From a virus, in the IMG/VR virus record IMGVR_UViG_3300024255_000025, positions 1-62,111 of that record: a DNA stretch of 62,111 nt; one strand, 5' to 3'. Below the pieces are notes generated by a model, which saw only the letters and a program-made list of their open reading frames with translations, was not told where the DNA came from and did not search any database. Both the position numbers and the translations under genes were made by a program. The first letter of the stretch is position 1. Each line of letters starts with the position of its first letter. Shown here one piece after another: positions 14,670-22,822 of this stretch.

Positions 14670-15139
14670 AAAACAAAAGACTATTGGCAGCAGATGTTTA
14701 CGGGCCTCCTATCCCAGAAGGACACGTTTATCCTGAACCAATCCTTTTGCTAAGACCGGGACAAGTCTTACCCGAACTACCTGAGTCATTGCCAGAAGTA
14801 GCACCGACTAACATTAAAATAAATAGAGCAGGATTAGCAGGTCAAGATATTTACGATGAGGTATTTGCTTCTTATGTTCAAGACGGTACATTTGATTTAG
14901 ATGATGCCAGAGATTGGCTCACCGGCATGGATGATAATACTGGGTATAATAGGCTTGAGATTGTTAAGGCTCGTAACGAAGTAAACGATCCGGCAAATCT
15001 CCCTTACTTTACTCCTGAATCATTTTATTTAATTACAGAAGTAGTCAATGATGCAGGGTTTGTCTATAATGACACAGATTTTATTGATGTAGGGGTTCAG
15101 ACCAATATCCTGTATAATTTACTTGAAAACAAAAATTAA
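14657..15139 (+). CDS. Protein with N-terminal LEPR-XLL-like motif
   Basis: The first residues, MEKLENKRLLAADVYG, match the pattern L-E-x-[KR]-x-L-L found near the N-terminus of many planctomycete surface and secreted proteins (LEPR-XLL domain). The rest (160 residues in total) is Pro-rich, then an acidic mixed region with FDLDDARDWLTG. There is no signal peptide before the motif. This suggests capture from, or mimicry of, a host surface-protein targeting system. No enzymatic motif. Confidence 0.5.
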   Translation: MEKLENKRLLAADVYGPPIPEGHVYPEPILLLRPGQVLPELPESLPEVAPTNIKINRAGLAGQDIYDEVFASYVQDGTFDLDDARDWLTGMDDNTGYNRLEIVKARNEVNDPANLPYFTPESFYLITEVVNDAGFVYNDTDFIDVGVQTNILYNLLENKN

Positions 15140-15150
15140 GAATGGTGTAC

Positions 15151-15178
15151 TTGACAACTTAGAAGATGCCGGTATAAT
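15151..15178 (+). promoter_or_regulatory. Sigma-70-type early promoter
   Basis: TTGACA 15151-15156, 16 bp, TATAAT 15173-15178. It reads into the small gene at 15210. Confidence 0.87.
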
Positions 15179-15209
15179 AGATATAACAACTAACAAACAG
15201 GAGACAATG

Positions 15210-15452
15210 ATGCAGAACAGAGACGCAAACGTATCAATAACTTACCAATTAGTAGAAGCAAACGTAGGCAACGATGGATACACACAATGTGTTCACCTTT
15301 GCACAATAACTGACAAGGCTACTGGTGAGATACTGGCGACTAAGGCAGTTCCTAACAGGGAAGAAAGTGCTAACTGTGACCTGAGCAGTCTCATAAGCAT
15401 CACACCTGTACCAACTGATTTGCCTGCACCAGACCCAGCAGAAGAAGAATGA
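15210..15452 (+). CDS. Small hypothetical protein (80 aa)
   Basis: CAGGAG at 15198-15203 gives best spacing to ATG 15210, although ATG 15207 is also possible. A beta-rich protein (ANVSITYQLVEANVG) with a Pro/Glu-rich tail. Unrecognised. It overlaps the next start by 4 bp. Confidence 0.55.
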   Translation: MQNRDANVSITYQLVEANVGNDGYTQCVHLCTITDKATGEILATKAVPNREESANCDLSSLISITPVPTDLPAPDPAEEE

Positions 15453-15733
15453 AAAGATTTATAGTTTGTGCCGTTTTAGGTATAGCATACTTAGCGGCAC
15501 AAATAATTTACCATCCAATTACCAAATGGGTTTGTGATGGCAGGAAAAACAAAATTAGTTACTTTCATTATGATGAGAGTATGATACATATTAATATAGA
15601 AAAGGAATTTAAGTTTGTCGATGAAAACCACATGAGTAAACAACATTTAAATATTTGGATGTTCTTTTGCTGTGGGGTATACGACTTACAATGGTTAGAT
15701 TTAAAGGAAACTAGAGAATTAGAAACAATATAA
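15449..15733 (+). CDS. Membrane-anchored or secreted small protein (94 aa)
   Basis: An N-terminal hydrophobic segment (RFIVCAVLGIAYLAAQIIY) acts as anchor or signal. The rest is a His/Phe/Trp-containing soluble part. The stop codon is at the first base pairs of the structured element at 15733. Confidence 0.52.
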   Translation: MKRFIVCAVLGIAYLAAQIIYHPITKWVCDGRKNKISYFHYDESMIHINIEKEFKFVDENHMSKQHLNIWMFFCCGVYDLQWLDLKETRELETI

Positions 15734-15919
15734 GTAGTGCGGGTCGCTCCTGTGCTACTGGGTGGTGACTGAAATGTGGGAGCAAGCAAGAGACCACAAG
15801 GTACACTGACCTTACATGATGGGCAAATGTCTGAATGTTTGGAAGGTGGTGCGACTAGGGAAATACTGACGTATCTTGCCCTGAAAGTTGGAGGTGATAC
15901 CGAAAATCCTCCCCACCCA
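15733..15919 (+). ncRNA. Candidate structured RNA upstream of HNH gene
   Basis: This gene-free stretch folds into several clear helices. One is an 11-bp hairpin 15733-15743/15749-15759 (three G.U pairs). A closing helix GGGTGG/CCACCC is at 15760-15765/15913-15918. Inside it lie hairpins 15775-15779/15794-15798, 15798-15802/15809-15813, 15863-15866/15871-15874 and 15890-15894/15908-15912. A long-range helix GGGCAA/TTGCCC is at 15821-15826/15876-15881. ACAT/ATGT 15814-15817/15827-15830 could make a pseudoknot across the long-range helix. It starts at the stop codon of the previous gene and ends just before the HNH ribosome-binding site. This is compatible with a ribozyme, intron-like remnant, HNH-associated RNA or riboswitch; no known class was recognised. 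Confidence 0.6.
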
Positions 15920-15940
15920 TTAATACAACTAGGAGACGGC

Positions 15941-16240
15941 ATGTCGGAGCAACAGTTTGAATGGAAGAAAATTCATGCTAGAGCAAATGAACGTAAGGCT
16001 AAAGTTCAGGATTTAATAACTTCCTATAAAATACCATGTGCTATATGTGGTGAAGATCATCCGGCAGTTTTAGACTTCCATCATGTAGATGAAAGTGCCA
16101 AGTCTTTTAGTATGAATACGGCAACAAAGAATGGTACAAAATTTGAAAGAATAATTGAAGAGATAGATAAGTGTGTCGTATTGTGTAGCAACTGTCACAG
16201 AAAGCATCATAACGCACATCTTTATAAAAAAGTTGACTAA
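15941..16240 (+). CDS. Small HNH endonuclease (99 aa)
   Basis: The HNH core is CAICGEDHP, LDFHHVDE and CSNCHRKHH, a zinc-stabilised HNH fold. ATG 15941 is chosen because AGGAG lies at 15931-15935. The same frame stays open back to 15776, but that stretch coincides with the structured RNA and is probably not translated. Its close link with the RNA element suggests a mobile unit. Confidence 0.85.
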   Translation: MSEQQFEWKKIHARANERKAKVQDLITSYKIPCAICGEDHPAVLDFHHVDESAKSFSMNTATKNGTKFERIIEEIDKCVVLCSNCHRKHHNAHLYKKVD

Positions 16241-16244
16241 ATTT

Positions 16245-16257
16245 GGTGTAATAAGTA
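16245..16257 (+). promoter_or_regulatory. GGTGTA-type candidate promoter
   Basis: GGTGTA at 16245-16250 followed by ATAAGTA lies 29 bp before ATG 16274. A TTGACT at 16233-16238 is too close for a normal -35/-10 pair. It belongs to the recurrent GGTGTA set discussed in the findings. Confidence 0.35.
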
Positions 16258-16273
16258 GCATGGAGGTATTACT

Positions 16274-16486
16274 ATGCTACACTATTTGGTTACTGAGTGG
16301 AATACTCATTTGGATGATAATAAAATGAATTGGTCTCAGCATTTTATATTTGCTGGTGGACATGCTGTGTCTGTACTTGTCACTGCATTTAAATTAATAA
16401 CACATTCTATATTTCCCTGTTTCTTTCCAACAGCAGGTGCTAATTTGTTAACTAAGTTAAAGAAAGACTTTACTGACAATGGATGA
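16274..16486 (+). CDS. DUF6356-like small protein (70 aa)
   Basis: GGAGG precedes the start. The middle contains HFIFAGGHAVSVLVTAFKLI and HSIFPCFFPTAG, close to the DUF6356 pattern (a His-containing amphipathic helix, then H-x-[IL]-x-P-x-x-F). The family consists of short membrane-associated proteins found in phages and proteobacteria, of unknown function. Confidence 0.6.
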   Translation: MLHYLVTEWNTHLDDNKMNWSQHFIFAGGHAVSVLVTAFKLITHSIFPCFFPTAGANLLTKLKKDFTDNG

Positions 16487-16700
16487 ATCAACTACATTAA
16501 AAATACTAGAATTAAAATACCAACAACAAAAAATAATATCTAAAAACTTAGAACAAAAAATTACTAAGTATGAAAACGCTAATAATATAGTTAAAAACAC
16601 TATAGCCCAACAGGATATAGATGATCTTAAAACTGATCTACATACCGCTGAAATAGAAAAACAAATTCTGTGTTCTCAGATAGAAGCAATAAAAGAATAA
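16479..16700 (+). CDS. Coiled-coil small protein (73 aa)
   Basis: Nearly the whole length is one predicted coiled coil, rich in Lys, Glu, Gln and Ile in heptad spacing. It overlaps the previous gene by 8 bp. No family can be assigned from coiled coil alone. Confidence 0.55.
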   Translation: MDESTTLKILELKYQQQKIISKNLEQKITKYENANNIVKNTIAQQDIDDLKTDLHTAEIEKQILCSQIEAIKE

Positions 16701-16710
16701 AGTTTTCTGC

Positions 16711-16738
16711 TTGACAAACCGATAACTAATGTTATACT
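16711..16738 (+). promoter_or_regulatory. Sigma-70-type early promoter for DNA ligase
   Basis: TTGACA 16711-16716, 16 bp, TATACT 16733-16738 with an extended TG. It lies 43 bp before the ligase start. Confidence 0.82.
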
Positions 16739-16780
16739 TGTAGCATACGACTTATTTCACAGGATTTTGGAGGATGGATT

Positions 16781-18103
16781 ATGACTAAACAAGCTACACT
16801 ACACGTTATGGACATGATCGAGGAACTACGACACAACAGCAGTACCAATGACAAATTGGACATCTTGCTGGAATACACAGGCGGCATTGAGGAACAGAAC
16901 GGCAATCAACTCTTTGCAAAGACCGTACTCAGCATGGCATACTGTCCGTACAGTATGTACAATATTACCAGTAAGCAGGTGAAGAAACGTCCTGACCTCT
17001 CCTTTGGTGATTGTGAACCCGGATATGGTTTAGCATCACTGTTTAGTGATTTACGCACTGGTAGATATACTGGACATGACGCTGTTAGAATTATCAATAC
17101 ATATATCAAAAAGTTTCCACATGATGAGGAACTGGTGTATCTAATTCTTGATAAAGATTTAAAAACTAGGACAGGTGCTAAACTCATCAACAAGGCTGTT
17201 CCCGGTCTTATCAGACAATTTAATGTTGCTTTAGCGGATAAGTTTAATCCTGACAAACACGAATGGGGAGAGGGTTGGTATGTTTCTCGTAAATTGGATG
17301 GTGTTAGATGTGTTGCTGTTATTGACGCTTTTGGTGACATTAACTTCTATACCCGTACAGGAAAAGAAATCACTACTCTTGGTGTTGTTTATGATGGCAT
17401 TAAGGGTCTACAACTTACTAACAAAGTTTTAGACGGTGAGTTGTGTCTGATTGATGATGATGGAAATGAGGATTTTCAAGGTGTAATGAAACAGATTCGC
17501 AAGAAAGACCATACAATTAAAAACCCGTCATTTAAAATCTTTGACATGATTGACTTTAATGACTTCCAAAAAGGCTCAAGCAAGAGTAATCTGGAAATGA
17601 GAATGACTGAATTAGCCTTGGCTATGGAGAAGAACGAATGTCCTTGTCTCAGTGTCCTAAGAATGAGTATTGTCAAAGATGATGAAGGTTTACAGTTCTG
17701 GTCTAAACAGGCTGACAAATACGGCTGGGAAGGCGTAATGCTTCGTAAGAACACGACATATAAAGGTAAAAGGTCAAAAGACCTGTTAAAAGTTAAAACC
17801 TTTCAGGATGCTGAATATACCGTAGATGACGTAGAAATGGGGCCATTTCGATATGTCAAGGATGGTGCAGAATGTGAGGAAGAAATGCTCAGTTGTGTGT
17901 ATATTACCCATAGAGGACATCATGTACGAGTTGGAAGTGGATTCACTATTGATCAAAGACAGGAGTTTTACAATAATCCTGACCTAATTAAGGGCATGGT
18001 TATTTTGGTACAATATTTTGAGGAGACTACAAATCAGGAAGGTGGGATAAGCCTAAGATTTCCAACCTTCAAACATCTACATGGCAAAGCAAGAGAGGTT
18101 TAA
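16781..18103 (+). CDS. ATP-dependent DNA ligase
   Basis: Motif I, KLDGVR, has its catalytic Lys at residue 171; this is the Lys that becomes adenylated. Other motifs follow in order: DGELC (III), FKIFDMID (IIIa), WEGVMLRK (IV) and DLLKVK (V). A C-terminal OB-fold region ends the 440-residue protein. The N-terminal 160 residues form the DNA-binding domain seen in T4 gp30-like ligases. It seals nicks in duplex DNA during replication, recombination and repair. A strong ribosome-binding site (GGAGG) supports ATG 16781. Confidence 0.95.
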   Translation: MTKQATLHVMDMIEELRHNSSTNDKLDILLEYTGGIEEQNGNQLFAKTVLSMAYCPYSMYNITSKQVKKRPDLSFGDCEPGYGLASLFSDLRTGRYTGHDAVRIINTYIKKFPHDEELVYLILDKDLKTRTGAKLINKAVPGLIRQFNVALADKFNPDKHEWGEGWYVSRKLDGVRCVAVIDAFGDINFYTRTGKEITTLGVVYDGIKGLQLTNKVLDGELCLIDDDGNEDFQGVMKQIRKKDHTIKNPSFKIFDMIDFNDFQKGSSKSNLEMRMTELALAMEKNECPCLSVLRMSIVKDDEGLQFWSKQADKYGWEGVMLRKNTTYKGKRSKDLLKVKTFQDAEYTVDDVEMGPFRYVKDGAECEEEMLSCVYITHRGHHVRVGSGFTIDQRQEFYNNPDLIKGMVILVQYFEETTNQEGGISLRFPTFKHLHGKAREV

Positions 18104-18104
18104 T

Positions 18105-20582
18105 ATGAAATATGTTATCGCTATTGTTGTTGCACTATCTGCTAGTATAGCTTATAGTCAAGATAAAAGTGGTGTCAAATTTTTTAATGATAATATCTTA
18201 CCAGTGTTACAAACCCAATGTTATTCATGTCATTCATCTGCCTCAGAAAAAACTAAAGGTGGATTTGCCATAGATACTAGGCAAGGTATATTAAACGGTG
18301 GTGATTCTGGGCCAAGTGTGGTTCCGGGTAAGCCAGAAGAGAGTTCTCTTTTTGACTATGTAGAGTCTGGTGACATGCCTCCTGATCAACCACTAGATGA
18401 AAAGACTGTTGAATTATTCCGACAATGGATTAAAATGGGAATGCCTGACCCACGATACAAGCATGAGAATAGAGCAATAGAACTTAGGCAGGCTAGACAG
18501 TTCTGGTCATTCAAAAAAGTTCAGCGTCCTCCTGTAGCAAAGTATGACGATGGTACAGAGATAGATGCAATACTGCAATTAGATTTAGATAAGCATGGTT
18601 TAAAGCCTAGTGAATTAGCAGAAGACTATACTATAATGCGTAGACTATATTTTGATCTTATTGGTTTGCCCCCAAGTGAAATACAGATGAGGCAGTTTAT
18701 GCAGAATAAGAGTGAAGATCGTTATGAAAATTTAGTCGATACTTTACTTGATGACGAAGGCTTTGGAGAAAAATGGGGAAGACACTGGTTAGATGTAGCC
18801 AGATATGGAGAATCATCTGGTTCAGACAGAAATTTGGTTAGTCCGTATGCTTGGAGGTATCGAGATTATGTTATTGATAGTTTTAACAATGACAAACCAT
18901 TCGATGATTTTATAAAAGAGCAAATTGCAGGCGATCTATTACCACATAAAAGCTATGAAGAATATAATATTAATAGAATTGCCACAGGCTTTTTAACAAT
19001 AGGTACAAAAAATATACAGGCACAGACTAGACAGTTTGAAGCAGACCGCAACGACGACCAAATAGACGCAGTTACAAGAGGTTTTCTTGGCATGACTCTG
19101 AGTTGTGCAAGATGCCATGATCACAAGTTTGATCCATTTAGCCAAGAAGACTACTATGGTGTTGCTGGTTTATTTAGTAACACACAAAACCTTGATGGAT
19201 TATATAGAGGTAATAATAATACAGGCTATCTTGGTGATTACGATTTTTTAGTCACAAAAGAAACTGAAAGCCTGTACAAGCAAAGACAGATTGAGAGATG
19301 GTTAGCTTTATGTGAGACCAAGAACTTAGAAGCACAATTAGAATCTATTAAAACTTGGAGCAAAAGAGTTACTCCAGAACAACTTAAAAGAGAGACAGAT
19401 AAAAGACAAAAGAGATTAGATGAGGCCAAGACTAAACTTAATGAAAAAGATTTAGCTTATCTAGAATTTCTTGAGCCTATAATGTCTGTAAAAGACAAGA
19501 CTAAAATGACTGAGATTAAAATTGCAATCAGGGGAGAAGTTAATAATCTTGGTGATGAAGTGCCAAGAAGATTGCCTGAAATATTTAGTGACAGACCATT
19601 TCTCAACTTTGATAATACCAGTGGACGTTATGAACTGGCAGAATGGATAGCACATAAAACTAATCCTCTGACTTACAGAGTTCATGTGAACAGGGTATGG
19701 CGACATCTTTTTGGAAAAGGTATACTTGACAGCTTTGATAATTTTGGTATACTTGGTGGTGAGCCAAGCAATCTTAAACTAATGAACTATCTTTCAAGTA
19801 AGTTTGTTACTGGTAAATTGTCAAACAAGCGACTAATTAAAACTATCGTTATGAGTGACGCATATAAACGCAGTAGTAACTTCAATAAAGATAATTTTGA
19901 GATTGACCCAGACAATGTTTACGTTTGGAGAATGAATGAGAAAAGATTAGAGGCTGAACAAATTAGGGACACTCTGTTATTTGTCTCAGGCAAACTAGAG
20001 GGGTCGCATAAGAACATAAGTGAGATACAAACAGGAATTAAAGCACCGGGAAAAGAATTAAGAAAATATATTGGGGAAACTAAAGCTAGATCAATTTATA
20101 TTCCATCGTTAAGGGATAATAAGATTGAGATACTTGATATGTTTGATCGTCCAGACAATAGCCTGCTGGCAGCAGAAAGAAATGTAACAACAGTTAGTAC
20201 TCAAGCATTATTCTTAATGAACAATCCAAAGATCATCGCCATGTGTAAAGAAATGGCAAAAGAGATATGGCAAAATAATATGAGGATGGGTAGAACCATG
20301 CCAAGGCTATTGCACCATAATAATCTTCATAGTATATGGCAAAAGATTCTTGGAAGGCCACCATCTAAAGTTGAATTTGAAGCAGCGATGGATTTTTATC
20401 TAAAAGATACAGAGCAAGCAGAACAGATTGGTTTAGGAGTTGGTAAGACCCCAGAAGGTGAAGAGTTTGTTGACTACACAAGCAAAGTAGACATCAAGAA
20501 AAAGAATGAGATTATGGAAAAGAATCTTGCAAACCTAATCCAAATATTAATATGCACAGGAGAATTTAGAAATGTACAATAA
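18105..20582 (+). CDS. Planctomycete-type cytochrome: PSCyt1-DUF1549-DUF1553 protein
   Basis: This 825-residue protein has a signal peptide (YVIAIVVALSASIAYS). It then has a haem c-binding CYSCH at residues 39-43 within a PSCyt1 domain. A DUF1549 domain contains GRHWLDVARYGES and the second haem motif CARCHDHKFDP at 334-344. A DUF1553 domain runs from about residue 490 to the end (RYELAEWIAH, NRVWRHLFGKG, LIKTIVMSD). The architecture is complete and of normal length. Such proteins are greatly expanded in Planctomycetes and related phyla; their role is unproven. ATG 18105 is chosen for GAGAGG upstream and for the signal peptide. It overlaps the DUF1501 gene by 11 bp. Presence on a phage is highly unusual. 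Confidence 0.95.
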   Translation: MKYVIAIVVALSASIAYSQDKSGVKFFNDNILPVLQTQCYSCHSSASEKTKGGFAIDTRQGILNGGDSGPSVVPGKPEESSLFDYVESGDMPPDQPLDEKTVELFRQWIKMGMPDPRYKHENRAIELRQARQFWSFKKVQRPPVAKYDDGTEIDAILQLDLDKHGLKPSELAEDYTIMRRLYFDLIGLPPSEIQMRQFMQNKSEDRYENLVDTLLDDEGFGEKWGRHWLDVARYGESSGSDRNLVSPYAWRYRDYVIDSFNNDKPFDDFIKEQIAGDLLPHKSYEEYNINRIATGFLTIGTKNIQAQTRQFEADRNDDQIDAVTRGFLGMTLSCARCHDHKFDPFSQEDYYGVAGLFSNTQNLDGLYRGNNNTGYLGDYDFLVTKETESLYKQRQIERWLALCETKNLEAQLESIKTWSKRVTPEQLKRETDKRQKRLDEAKTKLNEKDLAYLEFLEPIMSVKDKTKMTEIKIAIRGEVNNLGDEVPRRLPEIFSDRPFLNFDNTSGRYELAEWIAHKTNPLTYRVHVNRVWRHLFGKGILDSFDNFGILGGEPSNLKLMNYLSSKFVTGKLSNKRLIKTIVMSDAYKRSSNFNKDNFEIDPDNVYVWRMNEKRLEAEQIRDTLLFVSGKLEGSHKNISEIQTGIKAPGKELRKYIGETKARSIYIPSLRDNKIEILDMFDRPDNSLLAAERNVTTVSTQALFLMNNPKIIAMCKEMAKEIWQNNMRMGRTMPRLLHHNNLHSIWQKILGRPPSKVEFEAAMDFYLKDTEQAEQIGLGVGKTPEGEEFVDYTSKVDIKKKNEIMEKNLANLIQILICTGEFRNVQ

Positions 20583-21873
20583 CTATTTTAATCGACGAAA
20601 CTTATTACAAACAGCAAGTGCTGGGTTTGGCATGTTGGCATTGAAAGGCCTACTTGCAGAAGAAACTACAGCAATTAAAAAGAAGATTATATTTTGCTAT
20701 ATGGGTGGAGGGATGAGTCACACCGATACTTTTGACTACAAGCCTTTGATGGTTGAGAAAGATGGTATCGACGATCCAGTAAGCAAAGGCAGAAAGATTG
20801 TCAAGCCTGCTGTTCCACTCACACCGGCAGGAGAAAGTGGTATTGAAATTAGTGAAAATTTTCCTCACTTGAGAAAACATGCCGATGACCTATGTTTAAT
20901 TAATGGAATGAAATCAAAGTCTGGTAATCATAATCAAGCAAAACAATTATTACACACAGGCAATTTCCAGTTTACTCGTCCCAGTATGGGTAGTTGGCTA
21001 CTGTATGGTTTAGGAACTGAGAACAAAGAACTTCCCGGTTTTCTAACGATTGATGCTGGTATTGGGCCAGAGAATTACGGAAGTGCATTTCTTCCTGCAA
21101 TATATCAAGGCACAGCAGTTAATGCAGGTAATATGGCAAACGCAATACCTAATTTAAAAAGTCCAATAGGAATGGCTGAACAAAGAGAGAACTTAGATTT
21201 TCTTAGCGATCTAAACCATCTGCAATTAAAAGGCGAGAATAGCAGATTGGAAGGCCTGATCGAAAGTTATGAACTGGCTTATAAAATGCAGACAAGTGTT
21301 CCACAAACTATTGACATATCAAAAGAGTCACAAGAAACTCTAGAAAGATATGGTATAATTAATAAGACAACAGAAAAGTTTGGCAAGCAGTGTTTGTTAG
21401 CGAAGAAATTTAGTGAAGCAGGCGTGAGATTTGTCGAGATCGGATTCGGTGGTTGGGACAATCACCAAGACATCGCTGGCAACATTCAGCGTAAGGGAAC
21501 TGCTATTGATCAGCCTATTGGTGCGTTGCTACAAGATTTAAAAGATTCTGGCATGTTTGAGGACACTATAGTTTTATTCGGTAGTGAGTTTGGTCGTACT
21601 CCGGGCATCAAGGCTGGTGCTACAGGAAGAGACCATAATAATGGTGGGTTCACTGTCTGGATGGCAGGCGGTGGCGTAAAGGGTGGCATGAGATACGGCA
21701 CTACTGATGATTTTGGACACAAAGCAGTAGACGGGCTTGACATACATGATTTACATGCTACTATATTATATCTGATGGGAATAGATCATACTAAACTTAC
21801 TTATAGGTATAGTGGTAGAGACTTTAGACTAACAGACGTATTCGGAAATATCCAACACGATATTATAGCTTAA
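20572..21873 (+). CDS. DUF1501 protein, Tat-exported partner of DUF1549
   Basis: The N-terminus NRRNLLQTASAGFGMLAL is a twin-arginine-type signal (Arg 8-9). The body has sulfatase/alkaline phosphatase-like DUF1501 blocks: GGGMSHTDTFD, GNHNQAKQLLHTG, GFGGWDNH, LFGSEFGRTP and HDLHATILYLMG. DUF1501 genes usually sit next to DUF1549 genes, and here the pair is intact and overlaps by 11 bp. The 433 residues match the family length. It likely acts in the periplasm with its partner. Substrate is unknown. Confidence 0.95.
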   Translation: MYNNYFNRRNLLQTASAGFGMLALKGLLAEETTAIKKKIIFCYMGGGMSHTDTFDYKPLMVEKDGIDDPVSKGRKIVKPAVPLTPAGESGIEISENFPHLRKHADDLCLINGMKSKSGNHNQAKQLLHTGNFQFTRPSMGSWLLYGLGTENKELPGFLTIDAGIGPENYGSAFLPAIYQGTAVNAGNMANAIPNLKSPIGMAEQRENLDFLSDLNHLQLKGENSRLEGLIESYELAYKMQTSVPQTIDISKESQETLERYGIINKTTEKFGKQCLLAKKFSEAGVRFVEIGFGGWDNHQDIAGNIQRKGTAIDQPIGALLQDLKDSGMFEDTIVLFGSEFGRTPGIKAGATGRDHNNGGFTVWMAGGGVKGGMRYGTTDDFGHKAVDGLDIHDLHATILYLMGIDHTKLTYRYSGRDFRLTDVFGNIQHDIIA

Positions 21874-22253
21874 TGGCAGATAAAAAAGTAAGAAAAAAGA
21901 TACCCAAAGAATTAGCAATCATTCAGGCAGACAACTGTACGGGCTGCGAGGCTTGTTTAGAAGTGTGTCCTGTTGATTGTATATTCCAGATAAAACAGGG
22001 AGTAACTCAATGGTGTGAGATTGATCTATCTACTTGTATAGGTTGCGAACAATGTATCCATGTTCCGGGTAATAAAGGAAAGTTATATGATGTTAAGGTT
22101 TGTCCTTGGGATGCTATTGAAATGGTTCCCACTGAAGAAATAGCACAAGCACAGGCTGATATGGGTGGGCCAGAAAAATACATAGATGAAAATTGGGATA
22201 GGCTAGTAGATATAGCACAGAACATAGCGGACTTGAAAGGTAAGAAGAAATGA
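21873..22253 (+). CDS. Two-cluster [4Fe-4S] ferredoxin
   Basis: The first cluster motif is C22-x2-C25-x2-C28-x3-C32-P. The second is C55-x2-C58-x2-C61 and, after a 15-residue insertion, C77-P. The 126-residue protein has a helical C-terminal extension. It shares one base with the end of the DUF1501 gene, so it is the third gene of the planctomycete-type unit. It has no signal peptide, so it carries electrons in the cytoplasm. The partner is unknown. Confidence 0.9.
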   Translation: MADKKVRKKIPKELAIIQADNCTGCEACLEVCPVDCIFQIKQGVTQWCEIDLSTCIGCEQCIHVPGNKGKLYDVKVCPWDAIEMVPTEEIAQAQADMGGPEKYIDENWDRLVDIAQNIADLKGKKK

Positions 22254-22822
22254 ATATAGTACAGATAGGTAGCAACGATTGCTTTACCTGTGACGATTGT
22301 TTTAAATTTGTAAAAGCTAATCATAATAAAATTAATAGATTAACTTGTGTAGACCCAAACATAGATAAACTTAGCAACTGTTTAAAAGTCTATGAACACT
22401 TTGATGTTGAAGTAAAGATACTGGCTAGAGCAATTACCACAGACCCACATCAAAAAACAGTAAAACTTTATTATTCTGACGTAGAAAAAAATGGGCAACA
22501 TACAAGTTTTAATAAAGAGCATTTAAAAAAGATGGGTTGGGAAGATTTTAATATATATCCTAAAGAACATCCTGCGTGTACAGCAAATCAATTATTTGGA
22601 ATGACAGGATTCAAAACTATTGATAGATTATATGTAGATACTGAAGGCTATGATTTGCATATACTAGAAAGCATAGACTATGAAAAGTATGACATAAGAT
22701 GGATACGATTTGAAACTGCACACACAAAAATGAATATTAATGAGTATTATAGAAAAATGGGGAAATTAGGATACAGACACAAACACGATAGAAGAGATGC
22801 GGAGGTATGGAAAGATGAGTAA
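22250..22822 (+). CDS. FkbM-family methyltransferase
   Basis: VQIGSNDC near the start and YVDTEGYDLHILESI further on, followed by WIRFE, fit the FkbM methyltransferase fold, a SAM-dependent O-methyltransferase. At 190 residues it is short but spans the core. FkbM enzymes commonly methylate sugars of surface glycans. It overlaps the ferredoxin gene by 4 bp and the next glycosyltransferase gene by 8 bp. Confidence 0.75.
   Translation: MNIVQIGSNDCFTCDDCFKFVKANHNKINRLTCVDPNIDKLSNCLKVYEHFDVEVKILARAITTDPHQKTVKLYYSDVEKNGQHTSFNKEHLKKMGWEDFNIYPKEHPACTANQLFGMTGFKTIDRLYVDTEGYDLHILESIDYEKYDIRWIRFETAHTKMNINEYYRKMGKLGYRHKHDRRDAEVWKDE

Noticed and set aside
15776-15940. N-terminal extension of the HNH gene by 55 codons
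   Set aside because: The stretch coincides with the helices of the RNA candidate, shows no protein-like pattern, and AGGAG at 15931 supports ATG 15941. I cannot fully exclude it.
15733-16240. Group I intron carrying an HNH gene
   Set aside because: The stretch is small, I could not find a convincing P7 pair for the GACTA near 15853, and the gene before ends with a normal stop, so no split exons are visible.
19727-19754. TTGACA-16-TATACT inside the DUF1549 gene
   Set aside because: It lies in the middle of a long coding region with no downstream start nearby. In AT-rich DNA such a match can arise by chance, and it warns that single matches inside genes are weak evidence.
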